A stretch of DNA of 64,000 nt from Annona cherimola (lineage: Eukaryota > Streptophyta > Magnoliopsida > Magnoliales > Annonaceae): the NCBI GenBank assembly GCA_030490835.1, contig CM059977.1:12619399-12683398 (forward strand), given 5' to 3'. Under the pieces are notes generated by a model. The model saw only the letters and a program-made list of their open reading frames with translations, was not told the origin of the DNA and searched no databases. This document shows positions 39,027 through 54,031 of the stretch, in pieces. The position numbers and the translations under genes are program-made. How positions within the stretch are numbered: position 1 is the stretch's first letter; every line of letters begins with the position of its first letter.

Positions 39027-39622
39027 CAAACGCACCCGCGATGTGTTACCATTAAAACTTTTCAACCAAGATATTTCAATCTAAAAATATTCATTCTTTA
39101 TCAAACAAGGCTGGTTAGGTTGGTCATAATGCTTGCCTCCGGTGTTGTGAGTCCAGAGCTCAAATGTTGGCAATGGCAAAATTCGATCCTTTCTCGTAGG
39201 AGTTATAAATCTCTTGGTGGGAGCAATTGATCCCTCACAAAAATTGTAAGAAATATTTAGGGATATTTTAAGGGTGATTTATAAGATGCATATTTCAAGA
39301 ATGATTTGTATGGTGAAAAAATTGTAAGAACTTTCTTAAAGCTTGATTGTAATAAAATTTGATATATGATTAAATGTATATCAACAAAAAGATGTTCATC
39401 TTCACAACTATTCTATTTTTAATTATTTTTCACATCTTTGAATACAACTACCTTATTTTTCAATTATTTCTATATAACTGCTCATAAAACTAATTTATCT
39501 GCTTTAACTTAATTATCTTTTCTCATCATTGTTACTTATATCATATCGTTTTTTCCATTTCAACAATTTTTACACTAAAAATTGTTCTTCAAAAATTCTA
39601 TTATTTCCCGAATGCATCCTTC
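39027..39622 (+). mobile_element. Family A MITE split by a SINE
   Basis: The left part (AAAACTTTTCAACCAAGATATTTCAATC) and the right part (CTTCACAACTATTC ... CAATTATTTCTATATAAC) are contiguous in other copies. Here they are separated by the SINE at 39099-39394. Confidence 0.6.
39099..39394 (+). mobile_element. tRNA-derived SINE nested in a MITE
   Basis: The head has a box A-like GGTTAGGTTGGTCA and a box B-like region GAGCTCAAATG. The tail CTTGATTGTAATAAAATTTG ... ATGTATATCAACAAAAA is of the shared type. The flanks are TTCATTCTT (39090-39098) and TTCATCTT (39395-39402), a probable diverged target duplication. Confidence 0.65.
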
Positions 39623-42352
39623 AGTTCTCAATGAGTTAAACAAGTATAGAAACCTACATTTATCTGAGACATATGTTGACATTTGATTTCGACTATTTAT
39701 TTAGACATCTTCAGTTATAAAAAAATATTTTCTCTACAATTACTTTGAAAATATTAAGTTTGAGACCATAATTATATACCTTACAATTTGGTTCATTTAG
39801 ATGATATACATGCGCAGTATTTGACCTACATACCGATTCATATAGGATCATGATGCGGACTCTTACCTAAGATGAACCTGTGGTGCATGACGCAAGTAAT
39901 TCAGGATTTGTTTGGTTCGATTCGAGTAATAATTTACCCAACCCATATCCTATTTATAAAAGACTTACCTTTCCCTACCCGTTGATTAAAGGGTCAGTTC
40001 TCGTTCCGGTTCTGAATCGGTTCTTGTAATACTGTATATTTTCCATTCAAAAAAGAACATGTTTATATTTTTAAATAAGATAAAACAAACAGTTAAATTG
40101 TATTAACAAATCAATAGCACGAAACAGTAAGGGTATCCAACTATAATTTTAGAACTTGAGAAAGAGAAGGATATACGTAGGATTACACTACTTAAGCAAG
40201 CAAGCCACGGAAAAGAGAATAGCCGGATTGATCCTCTTTGTCTGATTTTAGATTTCGTTTTCTGCAAATATGATTATGAATGCGTGATGGAGGTGAAGCT
40301 CGAATAAAGGTGGGGTAATATTGATGGATGGTGTCGTGATCGTACCTGAGGGAGATACCATGTTTGTGCATTTTTCACTAGAGGAGGAGGAGTGGGGTGC
40401 GTAGGGTCCACCCAAGAACAGAGAGAAGGCGAGAAATGGATATGCTGCTGCATACTGAGAAGACGAAAGAGTTGCATCGTCGGTACAGGTTTCGGATGGC
40501 TATGTTGCCTCTGGCGTTCATTCAACAGCATCGCCTCCTGGGTTCATTCTGCTCTCTCGATAATGCTCGCAACGGAGTAGGCTAGTTAGAGTGGTTTCCG
40601 GCTTTCCTCCCACCCCCTCGGTCCTAGAGTGGAGTTGTGGCCTATGCCTCGTTATGCCTCGTTAAGGGTGTATATTAGATCGGTCCTCAACTTGAGAAAT
40701 TCAACCCCAGCTTTTTATAAGATTGGGTTAGGCCTTCTCAAAAAATATAAACTACATAAACCAATTTAGACATCATTACTTTAAAATATGATTATTTAGC
40801 AATTATATTACGATATAAGTCATAATTTGGAAGATATTTCCGTAAAAAGGATTAATTTTTATTCTTTATATTTCTCAATGTAAATCAACTTTACATTTTA
40901 AAATTAATTAGTTAGCAAAGAATTTTAGATATTATTTATCTATTAAGCCAATTTGTAATCTGAACTAAATTGATTTATGTAGGTTTAGTTTAGAGTTGGG
41001 TCAAAGTTTGAAAAATAAGATTGAATATAGAGTTGTATTAACATTTAGGGTTCAACCATAGAGTTGAAAGCATCCCAACCCGAGTCAACACAGTCTAATT
41101 TATTCCTGTAGTTTCCTCCTTTCCTGTGGCATGTGGTCTATGGAGGGTTTAGTTACTTTGGTAAGAATAAGAAGCGCCAAAGGGAGGGGAAAATGAAATC
41201 ATGAGTGGGATAGATCAGTGGGAATTTTGGGCGCTCGATGCACATGCTGTATCGCACACTAAAACTAGGGAGACAAAAGTGATGGACTGGTGAACACATG
41301 CGACAATATTTTAAAAAGTTATATAAATATATATACGCATAATTATTTATCCAGTAGAGTACAGTACACATGTGGGTCAATTTTAAATACACGATGTATC
41401 TATCCTATCCTTACCTTTACCTTTACCCTATTTAAGAGGATGAGTAATGATTTACCCTCCACTTATACCATAGATAACATTTCCTACCATACTCTTAAGG
41501 CCAAGTCAATGACTACCCCAGCCGCGCACCCATAGAAATCCGGCAAATGGAGTTTGGTACTGGCTGGGAGAGGCGATAATGATCTTTCTTACAATAGCGG
41601 GAATTATTTGTACTTTGAAGTTAGATCTAGTGCACTCGAGTGAATAACTCTTTTTTAAAATTATTTTTTGGTTTTTTATATTCACATGGGGCTCAAGCAT
41701 AAATATCTAATATATGTAGTTTTTATAATTTTTTAATGTTTTTAAATATTTTATTTCAAAATTTTAAAATAAAAAATAAAACTTTTTTTATATGCCAACA
41801 CGTGAGAAAAGACATTTTTTATTTTGAAAATTTAAGATAATTAAAAATATATACAAATTATATAGATGAGATATTTATTCTTGGGCTCACATGTGAATAT
41901 AAAAAGTGAAAAATAAGTTATTCACCCCCGTGCACTGGATCCAAGCTCGTACTTGTTGGCCATCAGCTCTGTAACCGTACAATGACGAAGCGGAGAAAGG
42001 GCGCTACACCTTCGAGATATCCGCAATTTGTAGCCTTTTACAAGATCCCCCAACCTTCATTGCATTGTCCCTACCAGGCCCAATAGGCTAATCGATCAAA
42101 TGCCCCAAAAGGAGAGATTTGGTGTGTAAGCTTATTTGGGGCTAATTGGGCCATGGCCCATGGGCATAGTTTTTCTTTTTTTCCTGGACACATCATTCTA
42201 AAGATTTAAATTGAAATTGATTTATAATTTGTTCACAATTTATGGTCCATATAAGTTTCTAACTAACATGCTGTTTTGAACTTTGGTTAAGAGGATAGTG
42301 TCGAAAATGATTAATGAATTGAATTTTAAAAATTCATATTTGCGAACTTTAA
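39623..42352. other. Intergenic, no gene
   Basis: Mostly AT-rich. A balanced-composition island at 40260-40640 has short overlapping frames on both strands with no recognisable protein. At 40670-41100 motifs such as GGGTGTATATTAGATCGG and CCCAACCCGAGTC recall a hAT-like remnant without clear ends. Confidence 0.4.
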
Positions 42353-42643
42353 GGGTATGTTTGGTTGGAAGTAAAACTTTTGATGAAAAATTTTTGAAGT
42401 AGAAGTTGTCAAATCAATAGAAAATAATGTGATATAATAAGGATAATGATGAGGAGTAAAGAGAATAAAGTTAAAATAGATAGGTTAGTTGTATGGGTAA
42501 TTGTGTAGAAATTATTGAAAAGTAGGGTAGTTTGTATAGAAAAATGTGAAAAAATAATTAAAAAATAGAGTAATTATGAATAGTGAAAAGTTTTAGATTG
42601 AAAAGTTTTAGTTAACACTTTTTTGCCCCAAACAAACACACCC
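42353..42643 (-). mobile_element. Tourist-like MITE, family A, intact, reverse orientation
   Basis: GGGTATGTTTGGTTGG ... CAAACAAACACACCC, 291 bp, with perfect TAA duplications at 42350-42352 and 42644-42646. It lies about 520 bp downstream of the aldolase stop codon. Confidence 0.9.
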
Positions 42644-43165
42644 TAAATAAGACATTTTCCAGTGAGGCAGTGACAAAAATCTTACGAGCCGATGTAAAAC
42701 GTAGTCAAATTGACTACCATTTTAAAATTGTTCGCCAGGGGTATACAACAGCCACAATTCGTCTTTAACTTCGCGTAGCCAATTATCTTCCTTGTCCACG
42801 AAATAATGCAATTTCAAAAGCCCAAAAAACCAAGCTATTGGCCATAAAATAAAATGAAGCTAGTGGTCAAAACTCCATAGAAGCCAACAAATTGAACCAG
42901 CACAAGCAAAAGCACACAAAAGGAAAATATTCATAAACCAGACATAGTACCACTCAATTGTATGATAAAAACTTCCATTACAGGTAGCTCTCCGCTAGAG
43001 AAGAGCTGATTCTCATCAAACCAAAAATAAACAGAGGTCCAAGTTTCTCCAAACTTTTTTTTATTATGTAAGCAGCAGAACTCCAAAAACCCTTAACAAG
43101 ACATCTAACCTAATGCCTGAAATGCAACTGCAGTCTCATTTCCCTTCAAGCAAGAGATGCAAAAC
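42644..43165 (-). other. 3' flank of the aldolase gene
   Basis: Presumed 3' untranslated region and terminator of the minus-strand aldolase gene. The first 250 bp after the stop are mixed in composition. I could not pick a polyadenylation site with confidence. Confidence 0.4.
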
Positions 43166-43712
43166 TCAGTACCTGTAGTCCTTAACATGGAGACTTTCAG
43201 ATGCCCCTTCTACCTTGGCAGCATCACCCTTGTAAGTACCAAGGGTCGCCTCCGAGTTAGCCTTGCACCTGGAGAGGAAAGCAGCCTGCGCCTTCTGAAC
43301 ATTCTCCTCCTTGCCAGACCATGTCTTCAGCGTGCTCTGCTGCAATGCCCGCCCAAATGAGAATGAGAGGGACCATGGCTTCTTCCCCTTCAGCTTGTTC
43401 ATAGCATTCAAGTTGAGGGTAGCCTCCTCCTCACTTTGCCCACCTGAGAGGAAAACGATGGCAGGGACTGCTGGCGGGACTGTGCGCTGTAGAGCCCGTA
43501 CCGTGTACTCTGCTATCACCTCAGGTGCAACTTTCTTTGCATCAGACCCTGGCGTAACCATGTTCGGCTTCAGCAGAGTCCCTTCTAGGAGGACATGGTG
43601 TTCATTTAGTGCCTTGTAACAAGCAGCCAGCACCCGCTCTGTGACATCAGCACACTTGTTGATATCATGGGGGCCGTCAACAAGAATCTCTGGTTCGACA
43701 ATAGGAACAAGC

Positions 43713-43744
<32 letters not shown>

Positions 43745-46060
43745 TAACCCCTGGGCATTCACATCAATTGCTAGCTGGGATGGCTCGGTAGGGCCAATCT
43801 TGAGGACAGCACGCCATTTAGCGAACCTTGCACCAGCCGTGTAGTACTGCTGGCAGCGCTGAGCAAGGCCATCATGGCCCTGGGTAGTTGTCTCACCGTT
43901 GGTACCGGAGAGCTCGACAGTGCCCTTATCGACCTTGATTCCTGGAAGGACACCACCCTCCTTCAAGACCTCAACGAAGGGCTTCCCACTTGCTGTCTTC
44001 TGATAGAGAGTCTCCTCAAATAGGATGACGCCACTGAGATACTGGAGGGCACCAGGAGTGCAGAAAAGCAGTTCGCGGAGGGCCCTTCTATTTGTCTCTA
44101 CATTTTCAACATTGATGCTGGACAGGCGCTTGCCAATTGTGCCAGTGGATTCATCTGCAGCAAGAATTCCTTTGCCAGGGGTGCCGATATAGGCTGCATT
44201 GGCAATGAGTTCATCTGCAAAGACACATGCGGAAAAAAAAAAAAAAAAAAAAGGCCCGAAATATTAGAACTCTTAATGAAGGGCCTGGGATGCCCCCGTT
44301 CACCAAGACAGAACCTGCATGTACTGATGATGGCCACACATTCTTAAAAGTCAATTTCAAATATCTTAGAGCTACAAACACCAATGTTGCAGTGAGGGAG
44401 TATGGATGGTGATGCACGCCAGATGGGCACTTCCAACTACAGAGAGACAACACCTTGCTAAGGTACCCAAAGCCATGAGCATTAGCAACAGCCAGTCATG
44501 ACCAGGAGGTAACTTCCAAGTACAAGGGGTATTTGGCTAGAAGAAAAGTCAAATTGATAATGGCAGGTCTACGGTCACAAAGAGCATAAACATTGTTCAA
44601 GTGCTTAACAAGACATTCAATATTATGAAGACCACAAAAAAAAATAAAAATAAAAAGCACAAGAGTAAATTAAAGGAGAAGAACAATGACTTTTACAAGC
44701 ATCCCCACCAAACTGAGCGAAGTACTGAAGTTGCACCAAATCAATGGCATGTTAATCACATCAATAGTTACTAGGTAAGGCTATGCAGATACATGATGGT
44801 GAAATTTGAAAGTAAAAAGTACAGGAGCTATCCATTTTTAAAGGCAACAAATAATGGTTGCCATCAAATGTCAAAATAAACATAAAAAAAAAATAATGGT
44901 TTCCATCATCATGTAAAATGTTATTTTGAGCCTGTTTGCATCATCTTTTAAGTGGCGATCTTGAGCCTGTATGCTACATTTCCCCAACAAAAAATTGCAG
45001 ATATCAACAAACTTATCCATGAGGAAACCTTCACACCAAAATTGGATGTCAGCTCTTCAGATATGAAGAGTTGTTACTAGGAACAGAGAAGCAAGCAACT
45101 CATCTGAAAGATCATTCATTCTGCAATCCATAAGCCTGGACGACTGGTTACCATTTCCCGCCCCTTGGATCCCACAATGCTGAACACGCTCATCATGCCA
45201 GCCCATGTAATGGCAACTACATACGCAGGACTCGAAATTTATGTTGTGGTTGAAATTCCACCAAAATTCTAAATATGGCAGACAACCCTTGATGTTTTTG
45301 GAGCCAAACGAAACATTGATGAAGCAGGATTTATACAGCTGAAGGCCAAGGAGATCAAAACCTGCATCTGCTCTTTGTGTCACAAAGTAACCAAATCTAT
45401 AATCTTCCTATGTGCAAATCAAGGGTGATCCAAAATTGTCATTTCATTAAAGCTACTAGAATTGGATAAGTTCTAATACTAGGATCGCGGGCCTAACATT
45501 CATAAGCAGCAGAAAAACAGCAAAATTCTATAAATCACAGGCTCCGTGGGACCATCAAATCGACAGCTTATGCCGCCAAGCACAAACTACATGTGTCAGG
45601 TTCTGAGATCCCTATTCTCCTTATCCTCCATCAAGAAGGAAAAATACCCAACTCTTCTAAGTACGTTGATCCTTGGCATAGCCTATTCAATCCTGTTCTA
45701 TGGTTGCACTATTTGAGCCTTATAAACCAGGTCAAGAATAGAAAAGAAAACAAAAACAAAAACAATCTCTCTCTCTATATCTCTATATGTATACCAGCGC
45801 TAATCTCAGACTCATGAAATGAAAGCGCAAAATAGAAAGAAACCAGAAATCAGACAGATCATCATCCTACAAGCACAATCCTATGCTAGAGGCATCAATT
45901 TTCAGAATTCTCCAATCTACCAACCAACGTCCCAAATCTGGTACCAAGGGCAAAAAACAAAAACTACGACGGAACTCGGAAATCAATATCCAGTGTTATC
46001 GACATGCAATCCAAGAGAAAAAAAAGCATTACCGTGGTATTTTCCGCAGTAGGCAGACAT
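43166..46060 (-). CDS. FBA: Fructose-bisphosphate aldolase, class I, cytosolic
   Basis: Exon 1 is only 28 nt (46060-46033) and encodes MSAYCGKYH plus one base. Exon 2 is 44214-43166. They join through a G|AT aspartate codon to give 358 residues, the usual length of plant cytosolic aldolase, ending DYRY with the C-terminal Tyr that matters for activity. Catalytic residues are in place: Asp30 (LAADES), Lys142 (FAKWR), Glu183 (IVEPE), the Schiff-base Lys225 (GTLLKPNM) and Arg298 (SFGRAL). The enzyme splits fructose-1,6-bisphosphate into DHAP and glyceraldehyde-3-phosphate in glycolysis and works in reverse in sucrose synthesis. There is no transit peptide, so the product is cytosolic. The intron 46032-44215 (1818 bp) ends with a 20-T polypyrimidine run near the acceptor. 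The MSAYCGKY start resembles the rice enzyme. Confidence 0.95.
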
Positions 46061-46072
46061 CTCGCTACGATT

Positions 46073-46132
<60 letters not shown>

Positions 46133-49100
46133 CAAAGGCAAGGAGAACAAAGCGTGGCACGACGCTTGTTTGGGCGAATATGGGCGCCTTAAAGAGAGAA
46201 GGTGGAGTCTAGAATATCGCCTAGTTACACGCGCGTCTAAGCAGTATCCTATTCACGCGCCGAATCAAGCGGCTCCGAGACACGGCTCTTGACTCTTGAG
46301 TCCTGACTCCACCCCCAGAATTTCTATTTCAATTTTTTATTCGTCCAAAAAAAAAGAAAACGAGCCTGTCCGTCCCATTGCACCTACACTGTCTAAAAAT
46401 AGTAAATGATAATGTCAATAAAATATTTTTTATTAAAAAGAAAATTAATAAAAATGTTATTAACGTTGTTAGAAACAATTAAGAAGTTTCTTCTCAGTCG
46501 GCTAGGGAGTATTTCTTGTCCTCCGCACCAAGGATGTTTACCGTGTATCCCATTAATTGTGGCTGCATTTAGTCTCCCGAGCTCTATATGTTAGATGTTT
46601 ACCGTAATGTTGTATTGAAAGTTGTAAAAATATATTATAGGCTTGAATGTAATACAGATTGAAATGATTGTAATATATATCCATAAAAAAAATTCTTTTT
46701 AGTATAAAAATATATGTGATGGATAGCTACTGAATTTTTTTTTTATGATAATACGTAATTGCCTTGCGAGTTTCGACAGGCGCGCATGAGCATCTATTGT
46801 CGACGTGCAGAAAAAGTCATCGAGAACTTCGTCATCTGGATGCTGACTTGGCATCGCATGCGGATTCCAGGCGGTTTGGCTGCCCAACAAAACCGCTTCC
46901 TCTCACGGGTCGTGTTGAAGCCATTTAGCCCATTAAAATCATGGGACTGGGCCCGTATATAAAGCTAAGCCCAATGAGATGGTGGGTATCGATTTATGCA
47001 CGGAACCTACAAGAACCCGCTACCTCTGAGCTCCATCTGTAGCGGATTTATGTAACATTATTCATCTTTGGAAAAATACTATATATATCTATAGCTTGAA
47101 ATTTGTTAAAATATATATTTTTGAATTACCCCATGAGTTTTTGAGAGAGAGGGAGAGAGAATTACCCAATGAATTGATGTTAAATCATACACATCAGGCC
47201 CAACCCATTTCGAAGAAGCAGAAAAGGCAAAACCTTTCAGCCAAAAAAAGGAAGAAAAAACTGGCGCGTGAGGGTATGGCCAATGAATAGAGAGATATCT
47301 CCCAGAATTAATCGTAAGTGAAGAATCTGACCCGTTCATGGTATTTTCTCTGTCATAATATATTTCAGAAAAATAAAATTTCTAGAAATAATTTCATATA
47401 AACCTGCTAACCACGTATGTGCGGTAAGGAAAATCGGCACTCTATCCAAGTACTTAGTCGAGCTGCCTGCCGCTGCTCCTTGTGAATCGCTTAGATGTTT
47501 GAAACGTGCGTCCCTTCCAGACAAACGTGTTGCGCATGGCCTAACACATGGGCGTGGGCCACTGGAAAAGAATCAAAAAGCGGGAAGCAACCCAGCCGCA
47601 GGTTTTGCCGCCCATGAATTTGGTAGTTGGAACTTGGATCACGAGTCTATGGGATGGTATGGGAGCATACTTGCACTGGATACTCTGGTGGAATATTGCC
47701 ATCGGAACTCATGCTTTGGGATGCGGAAGCTTGAATGCGTAATTCGAAATTGTATTAGCTGCATTTTTTAGATAAAAGTGAAATGACTCCAAACATGATA
47801 ATCTTGAATGTTGTCCTCCAATCAGAATTTTATTATTTTTTTTAACGGGGGAAAACGACGGATGGGTGATATGGGGCGAAATAAGTGGATGTGCATTGCT
47901 TTGGGGAGACGATGTCACGTCTGTGCTGAAGCTGAGGAAATAAGTCTGCCAAGTTTATTATGATTATTATTTATGGCTGCAAGTACATGCGCATGAGCAT
48001 TCACGGGGAGCACGAGCAGCCAGTGCCGGCCGATGACGAAACCAATATCTAGGGCGATAGTTTTCGAGTTAGGTGTAGCAGCGACGCATGCGCACCTTCA
48101 CGCGTTCCTGGTGACGCAGACGCACGCTACTTTCCTTTTTTAAAAAAATAAATAAATAAATTTAAGCATTTTTAGCATTTTTAATCAAAAAAAAAATTTT
48201 GGAAAATGTACTAACAAATGAGCTTACTAGAAATGCATGTCGTACGGGGTCAAGGTTTTTCCAATACAGATCTTATTTTTTAAAATTTTTATTTGTTTGT
48301 ATTTTTACACTGGGTTGAGACTATGTTGGTTTGACTCTCGTTTTTTTTTAGAGTCCCAAGATAAATTTTGGATTGATATTGAACTAGCTTCGAGATAGCT
48401 TCTCAGATAAAAAGTACAAATAAGATGATTTTAAGAATTCATATACAATCAAATAAGATAGTTTTAAGAATTTATATTTCTATCAAACATAAAGATACAT
48501 CTATGCTTTAATATTATACTAATTATTAAAAACACATCATTACTAAAACAAAACATAAGAAAATATATATAATTTTATTAAAATAAGTTAATATACAATT
48601 ATACTTAAGAGTTATATGTATATGTGTAAATTTTTTTTATTCTTATATTGTTTTCTAGATAAATTGATTCTTCTGTTTTTTATATAATTAATTATAAAAA
48701 ATGCAAAAATTTTGAAAGAAAATAATAATAATAAAATTTAAAAACGGGCTTATAATTTTTAACAAATTAATATATGTAGGGCACAGATCCATACATAGTA
48801 GGCACATTTCGAACTTATTTTTGAATTTAAGTCAAAATTTCTAATCAATCTTGTACCGTGTAAAAAGCATTTTGATTATACTTTGCTAAAAACGGATTGG
48901 GCCAGGTTCGGGTTAATTCCCACCCTTACATGAATCATTTCTTCAATTTTCTTTTTTTAGTTCGAAATTTTAAAATTTAAGGGGAAGGAAATAATTATTG
49001 ACGGGTACAGTTGAAATACTGGTAATTTTCTATGTTAGATTCTTTTGACTTGCTAAACTTTTAAGTTTTGGGAAATAGGAGGACCTTTGGAATGTTCATG

Positions 49101-52100
49101 CCCGCAACGCATGACTTGGACCGTCCAACGTACGTGGCATGGAAGAAGGAAGTACTCCCTCAGTCCCCCTCAAGTCCTTTTAATTAAAATTTTATGTTCG
49201 TTACAAGCTACAAAAAATTACACTTGATAGCGTAATCAAGATCCAAGACAACAAAAAAATTTCATATTAATTTAGGGTACTTTTGGTATTTATAAAAAAG
49301 GAAAAGAATTATTTTCTTTCCTGCGCATTTTAAATATAATTTGACCATTTAACTATCACTTTTTCATTATTATTTGTATTTATAACATTTTATATTTTTC
49401 CAAAAAGCTACCATATCTATTTTATTTTTACAATATTTACTTGTAATCCTTACTATTATCTAATTAAGTCAGCTTATTTTTTAGAAAAAATTATACTTTT
49501 CGATCATTTTTTTAAAATAACCTCCCATTTAAGGCGATCAAGTTCAGCTTAGCCTTAATTCCATTTATAAGTATTTCATCTTAACCTTACTTGATCAACC
49601 AAATCATAAGGGGCTTGATAACTTGAGTTCACTCCCATTTTACCCTGTTTACGAATTAATTTAATTATCATAAATATGATTGTAAAAGATAGATTTCGAT
49701 ATATTAATTTTGAGAAGAAGCAGAGAAGGACAGGGATGTTGCCCAGCTGGAGTGGTGCTTCGACACGGACAAATTTAGACTGTAATAAATAGGGAGCCCA
49801 CTTGAAATGCTGCTGCAAGTGAGTGGTCCAACCAAACAGAAAAGCCCACAGGTGCAGGCATTTAAGATGGATGGCTTAAGTAAGACGACATTCCTCGCTC
49901 TTGTGAACAAAAATTCCTTTTCTTGTTGTTACAATGGTAATTAAGATACTCGTGTAAGATTTTTTTTTTTTTGGGGAAAAAAAAAGAAAGAGAAGACTGG
50001 GTCTGTTTAATTTAAATAAATTTTTTCTCTCTCTATAATTTTTAATTATTTATTCACATCTTTCCAGACAAATTATCATATATTCGTACAACTAATTTAT
50101 CTATTTTAACTTTATTCTTTTTATTCATCATCATTACTCATATTATAATATCATATTACATCATTTTCTTTCATTTCAATGACTTTTAAGCAAAAAATTT
50201 TCCATTAAATTTTTTTATCACTTTTCAAACACTTTATAAGTTCTAAATTACTTACCTCATGACAAAACTATCTACAAATGTCTCCAAGGACTAATCCAAA
50301 GTAACTGGACTGGAGGTCTGACTGAGGCCTCAAATTTTATGTAGAAATCGAGCACCGGAGATTTATTTATTTTATTTTATGTTTTAATGTAAAGCACCGG
50401 AGATTAAGGTGAAGGGAATAGCTTTAATTTTTTACTCGATATCGACATATAAACTAAGAATCAATGGATTTTTTCAGTAACCGTCATCACAAAGACAGGA
50501 TAGATACAAAATAATTACAAAAAAAAAAAAAAAAAACTTCGTCAGTCGTTTTCGAGTTAAAAAAGTAATTAGGCTGTGAGAAAATATATACTATCATATG
50601 TAAATTTCACACGAGTTGGGCAGACTTTGATTAGTAGTCAAAATTTCCAAGTTTTGTCTTCGGCGTAATGTATTCGTTGTTTTTATTTTATTTCAAGAAA
50701 ATGTAGCGTGTCCAAGTCACAATATCTTTGATTCTAAAAACTTGTATTTGTTGAAGGAAGCTGTTGTTGATTAAGATGTCACATCTTATCTCCCCTTTTT
50801 TTTTAAAAAAAAAAACGTCGAATTTCCACCATCTAAGGTTCATAAATACAAAGAACTGGAGTGATCTGCAGCCAGCTGAGTCTGTTGGACACTTGGAATA
50901 AGAAGTTGATGATGACATAGATGGACTACAAATTAATTGTCATCACGTTTTATAGTAATATTAAAAAATCAAAAAAATGCCCCCAGTAAGTTGGCAGTGG
51001 TGGCATATTTGCCCACAAGACCGTTGTTCGAGTCTCCTTTGGTTTAGGAATAAATTTGCAATTTTCTTTAGTTTAGGAATATTTACAGATTCCTCTTGAT
51101 TTGGAAGTATTTACATATTCCCCTGATATGGGGATATTTATCCATTACCTTCATAGTTTAAGGATTATAAATGTGCCTAATTATAATATCACTTGTCATA
51201 ATTTATGAATACTAATAAAAACACAAAAAGTGATGCGATAAGGGTCTTTTCAATAGCCTTTTCCAATCTCATCCTTACTTAATTTTGCATTTACGTATTC
51301 TCCAAAATTCTATAATCATCCTATCCTATATTTTCTATTATTAAATTCTTTTTTATTAAAATAGTTGTTTATTTTACAGTTATTTATTTATTTAATCACT
51401 TTCTATTTAATGCCATTAAAGGCAATACAAGAAAAGCCTAAATGAAAAGCAAAATCAATTTTCTCTATTTGTCTCATCTTAGAAAAGGATAAAGAATAAT
51501 AATAATAACCTCGTAATCATTTCATTAGTAGTTAATTTTAACTCATTATTATTATAAGATATATTTTGTGGTACAAGTCACCAACCAAAAACAAGACAAC
51601 CATACGAGACAAAATAATTCACAAAACGCAATTAAAATATTTGGTCTTTTCATCAATTTGTTTGCCACAGACTTCATACACATAATATCTCATCTTTATT
51701 TTTCATTCTTTCTTATCTCTACAACTGATTCACTCAAGCACTCTCTTTTTTTCCAACTTTTCAAGTCTATAAAAGACACTCTTGAAATATGTGATAAACA
51801 ACTATTATCCCGGATCGAAACTAAGTTGCAGGCAGGAAGCCAAAAATGAGACACCAACTACAATCACTAATGCAGACATTGGGCTCAATACCCTCGCCTT
51901 TTAAATGTTAACTGTTAACATTTTTTGCAATTCATGTTACTCAAGTAATCTGTAGGAGAAAGCCAACCAAGCCTAGCTCAGTTGACGAAGACATTTGTCT
52001 CTCACATGCTCTTTTAATGTTGGATGCTTGTCATCTGTACTTGTGCTTGGAACATTTATTTCCTCAAGTGATGGCATTAGTCTCTCCATTATTATTGTAG

Positions 52101-52490
52101 AAGTATCTATTGAATGAAGAATTTAGTGACATTCTTAAATGTTTACTAGAATATTATATGAATTTTGTAATACCAATTAAGCTGATTGTAAGTACTCACA
52201 AAAAAAGTAATCTATAGGAATAAAAATGGCAGTTTAATCCAACTTACAATGACTTTATCCGTTGGTCCACTCTAAAATCTAAATGCAATGCTTACGTTTC
52301 CGAAGTAGGGACAAAAGTACAGGTGGAGAAGCTAAAAACGGTAGGTATACATCCCTAACCGAAATAAAACCCACTTCCACGCCACTTTTGCATCGCTGTC
52401 AAACTCACAAGTCACAACCAGCAGAAATTTTAAAACACAGAAGAAAAAAAAATGCATTCGTGCCCTAAAGTCGTCATTCTTCATGTCATT

Positions 52491-52530
<40 letters not shown>

Positions 52531-53983
52531 TTTTTTTTTTCGGGATTTTCCTTTCCATGAGAGAATTGGCAGAAACCTTAGTTGGGTCTAGATATCGAAG
52601 AGCCGAGAACCCCCAAAAAAGGGGGTGGGTGGTTTTTGATATCTAACTTCCTTCTGTTACAATTGTCCTGCCTCACAACTCAAATCAGCTATTTTGTCTC
52701 TTCCCCAGCTTGCATTTTGTCATTCCAAGAAACAAGATACTAAATAATAATCCTTTCTTTTTCTTTTTTTTTTAAACACATGCATCCAAAAAGAGAAGAT
52801 CAAAACAAAACAAAACAAAACAAAACAGAAAAAAAAAAAAAAAAAAAGCAAGATGAGGGGATTGATTGATTGATTACCAACCCATCAATTAAAAGCAATA
52901 CTGATCAGGGGGATCTACAGGCGTAGATCAACAGAGAAAAACCGATTCTATCCTCCCCTTTGGGTTGCAGCAGCTGTTCCTCCAACCAAAGCCTGCTCTC
53001 CGACCCACTCCTCTCTCTGAACAAGAAAACAGCGCAGCCAGAAACGGGATTCACGAACCAGCCGTGAACATCCCACATCAAGTCGATGGGCGAGCCGTCG
53101 ATGAAAATGGTCTGGTTCCCCCGGAATTTCCACTGCAGCTTCTGCACATGCACCACCTTCTTCTGGTCGATCGCCACAGACAGCTCCGGCTCTCTCAGCA
53201 GCCCGTTTTCTCCCCTGCATTTGATGGAGATGTCGTGGTCAGGGCCGCCGTCGAAGAACCGGGCCTTGGCCGAGTAGTGGACCTTGCCGAACACATACTC
53301 CTTGCGGGCCACCATGGTGAAATCAGCGATGGGGGCGTGGGACTCCTCGTAGGCATCCCCGAGCAGAAGCACCAGCTCGGAGTCGGCGATGACGGCGACG
53401 TAGAAGCCATCTATGGGCTCCGGGCAGCCAGCGTCGTAACGGGCGGCGGTGAGGTCCCAGAAGATTTCGATCTTGGCGGCGTTGGAATGGAAAGATCGTG
53501 TTCCTCGCTTCTTCCAGATGGGGCGGAAATTGGGGTCGATGACCTTGGGGTTGTCTGAGGCGTTGTCGGAGGAAAGGACGTTGATGGTGATGCTGTTGCC
53601 CATGAGATTCTTGCACCAGGTGACGGTGGTGAGAAGGCGTTTCTGGGTGGAGAGGGTGGATCGGTAGAGGCAGCTGACAGTAGTGTTTTGGATGGACGGC
53701 GGTTGCGCTGCTGAGGAGCTGGAACAGGCCGTGTCCGACACTTTGATGGCATGCTCGCTGAAGCAAGATACCAAATCTCGCATGTCGCTGTTGAGGACTT
53801 GAGAGAGCAAGGAAACGATATATCTTCTTGACTGGATTTTCTTCTGCGAAGCAGAGAGACCGATGGAGAGAGCGGCGAAGAGGGTATCTTACCTTTTCCA
53901 ATCTTTAATACAGAAAAAAAAGTGTGGAAATTCTGAAGATTGGAGACGGGTTTTCGGTTGTGTTGAATAATAAGAAATTAATG

Positions 53984-54031
<48 letters not shown>
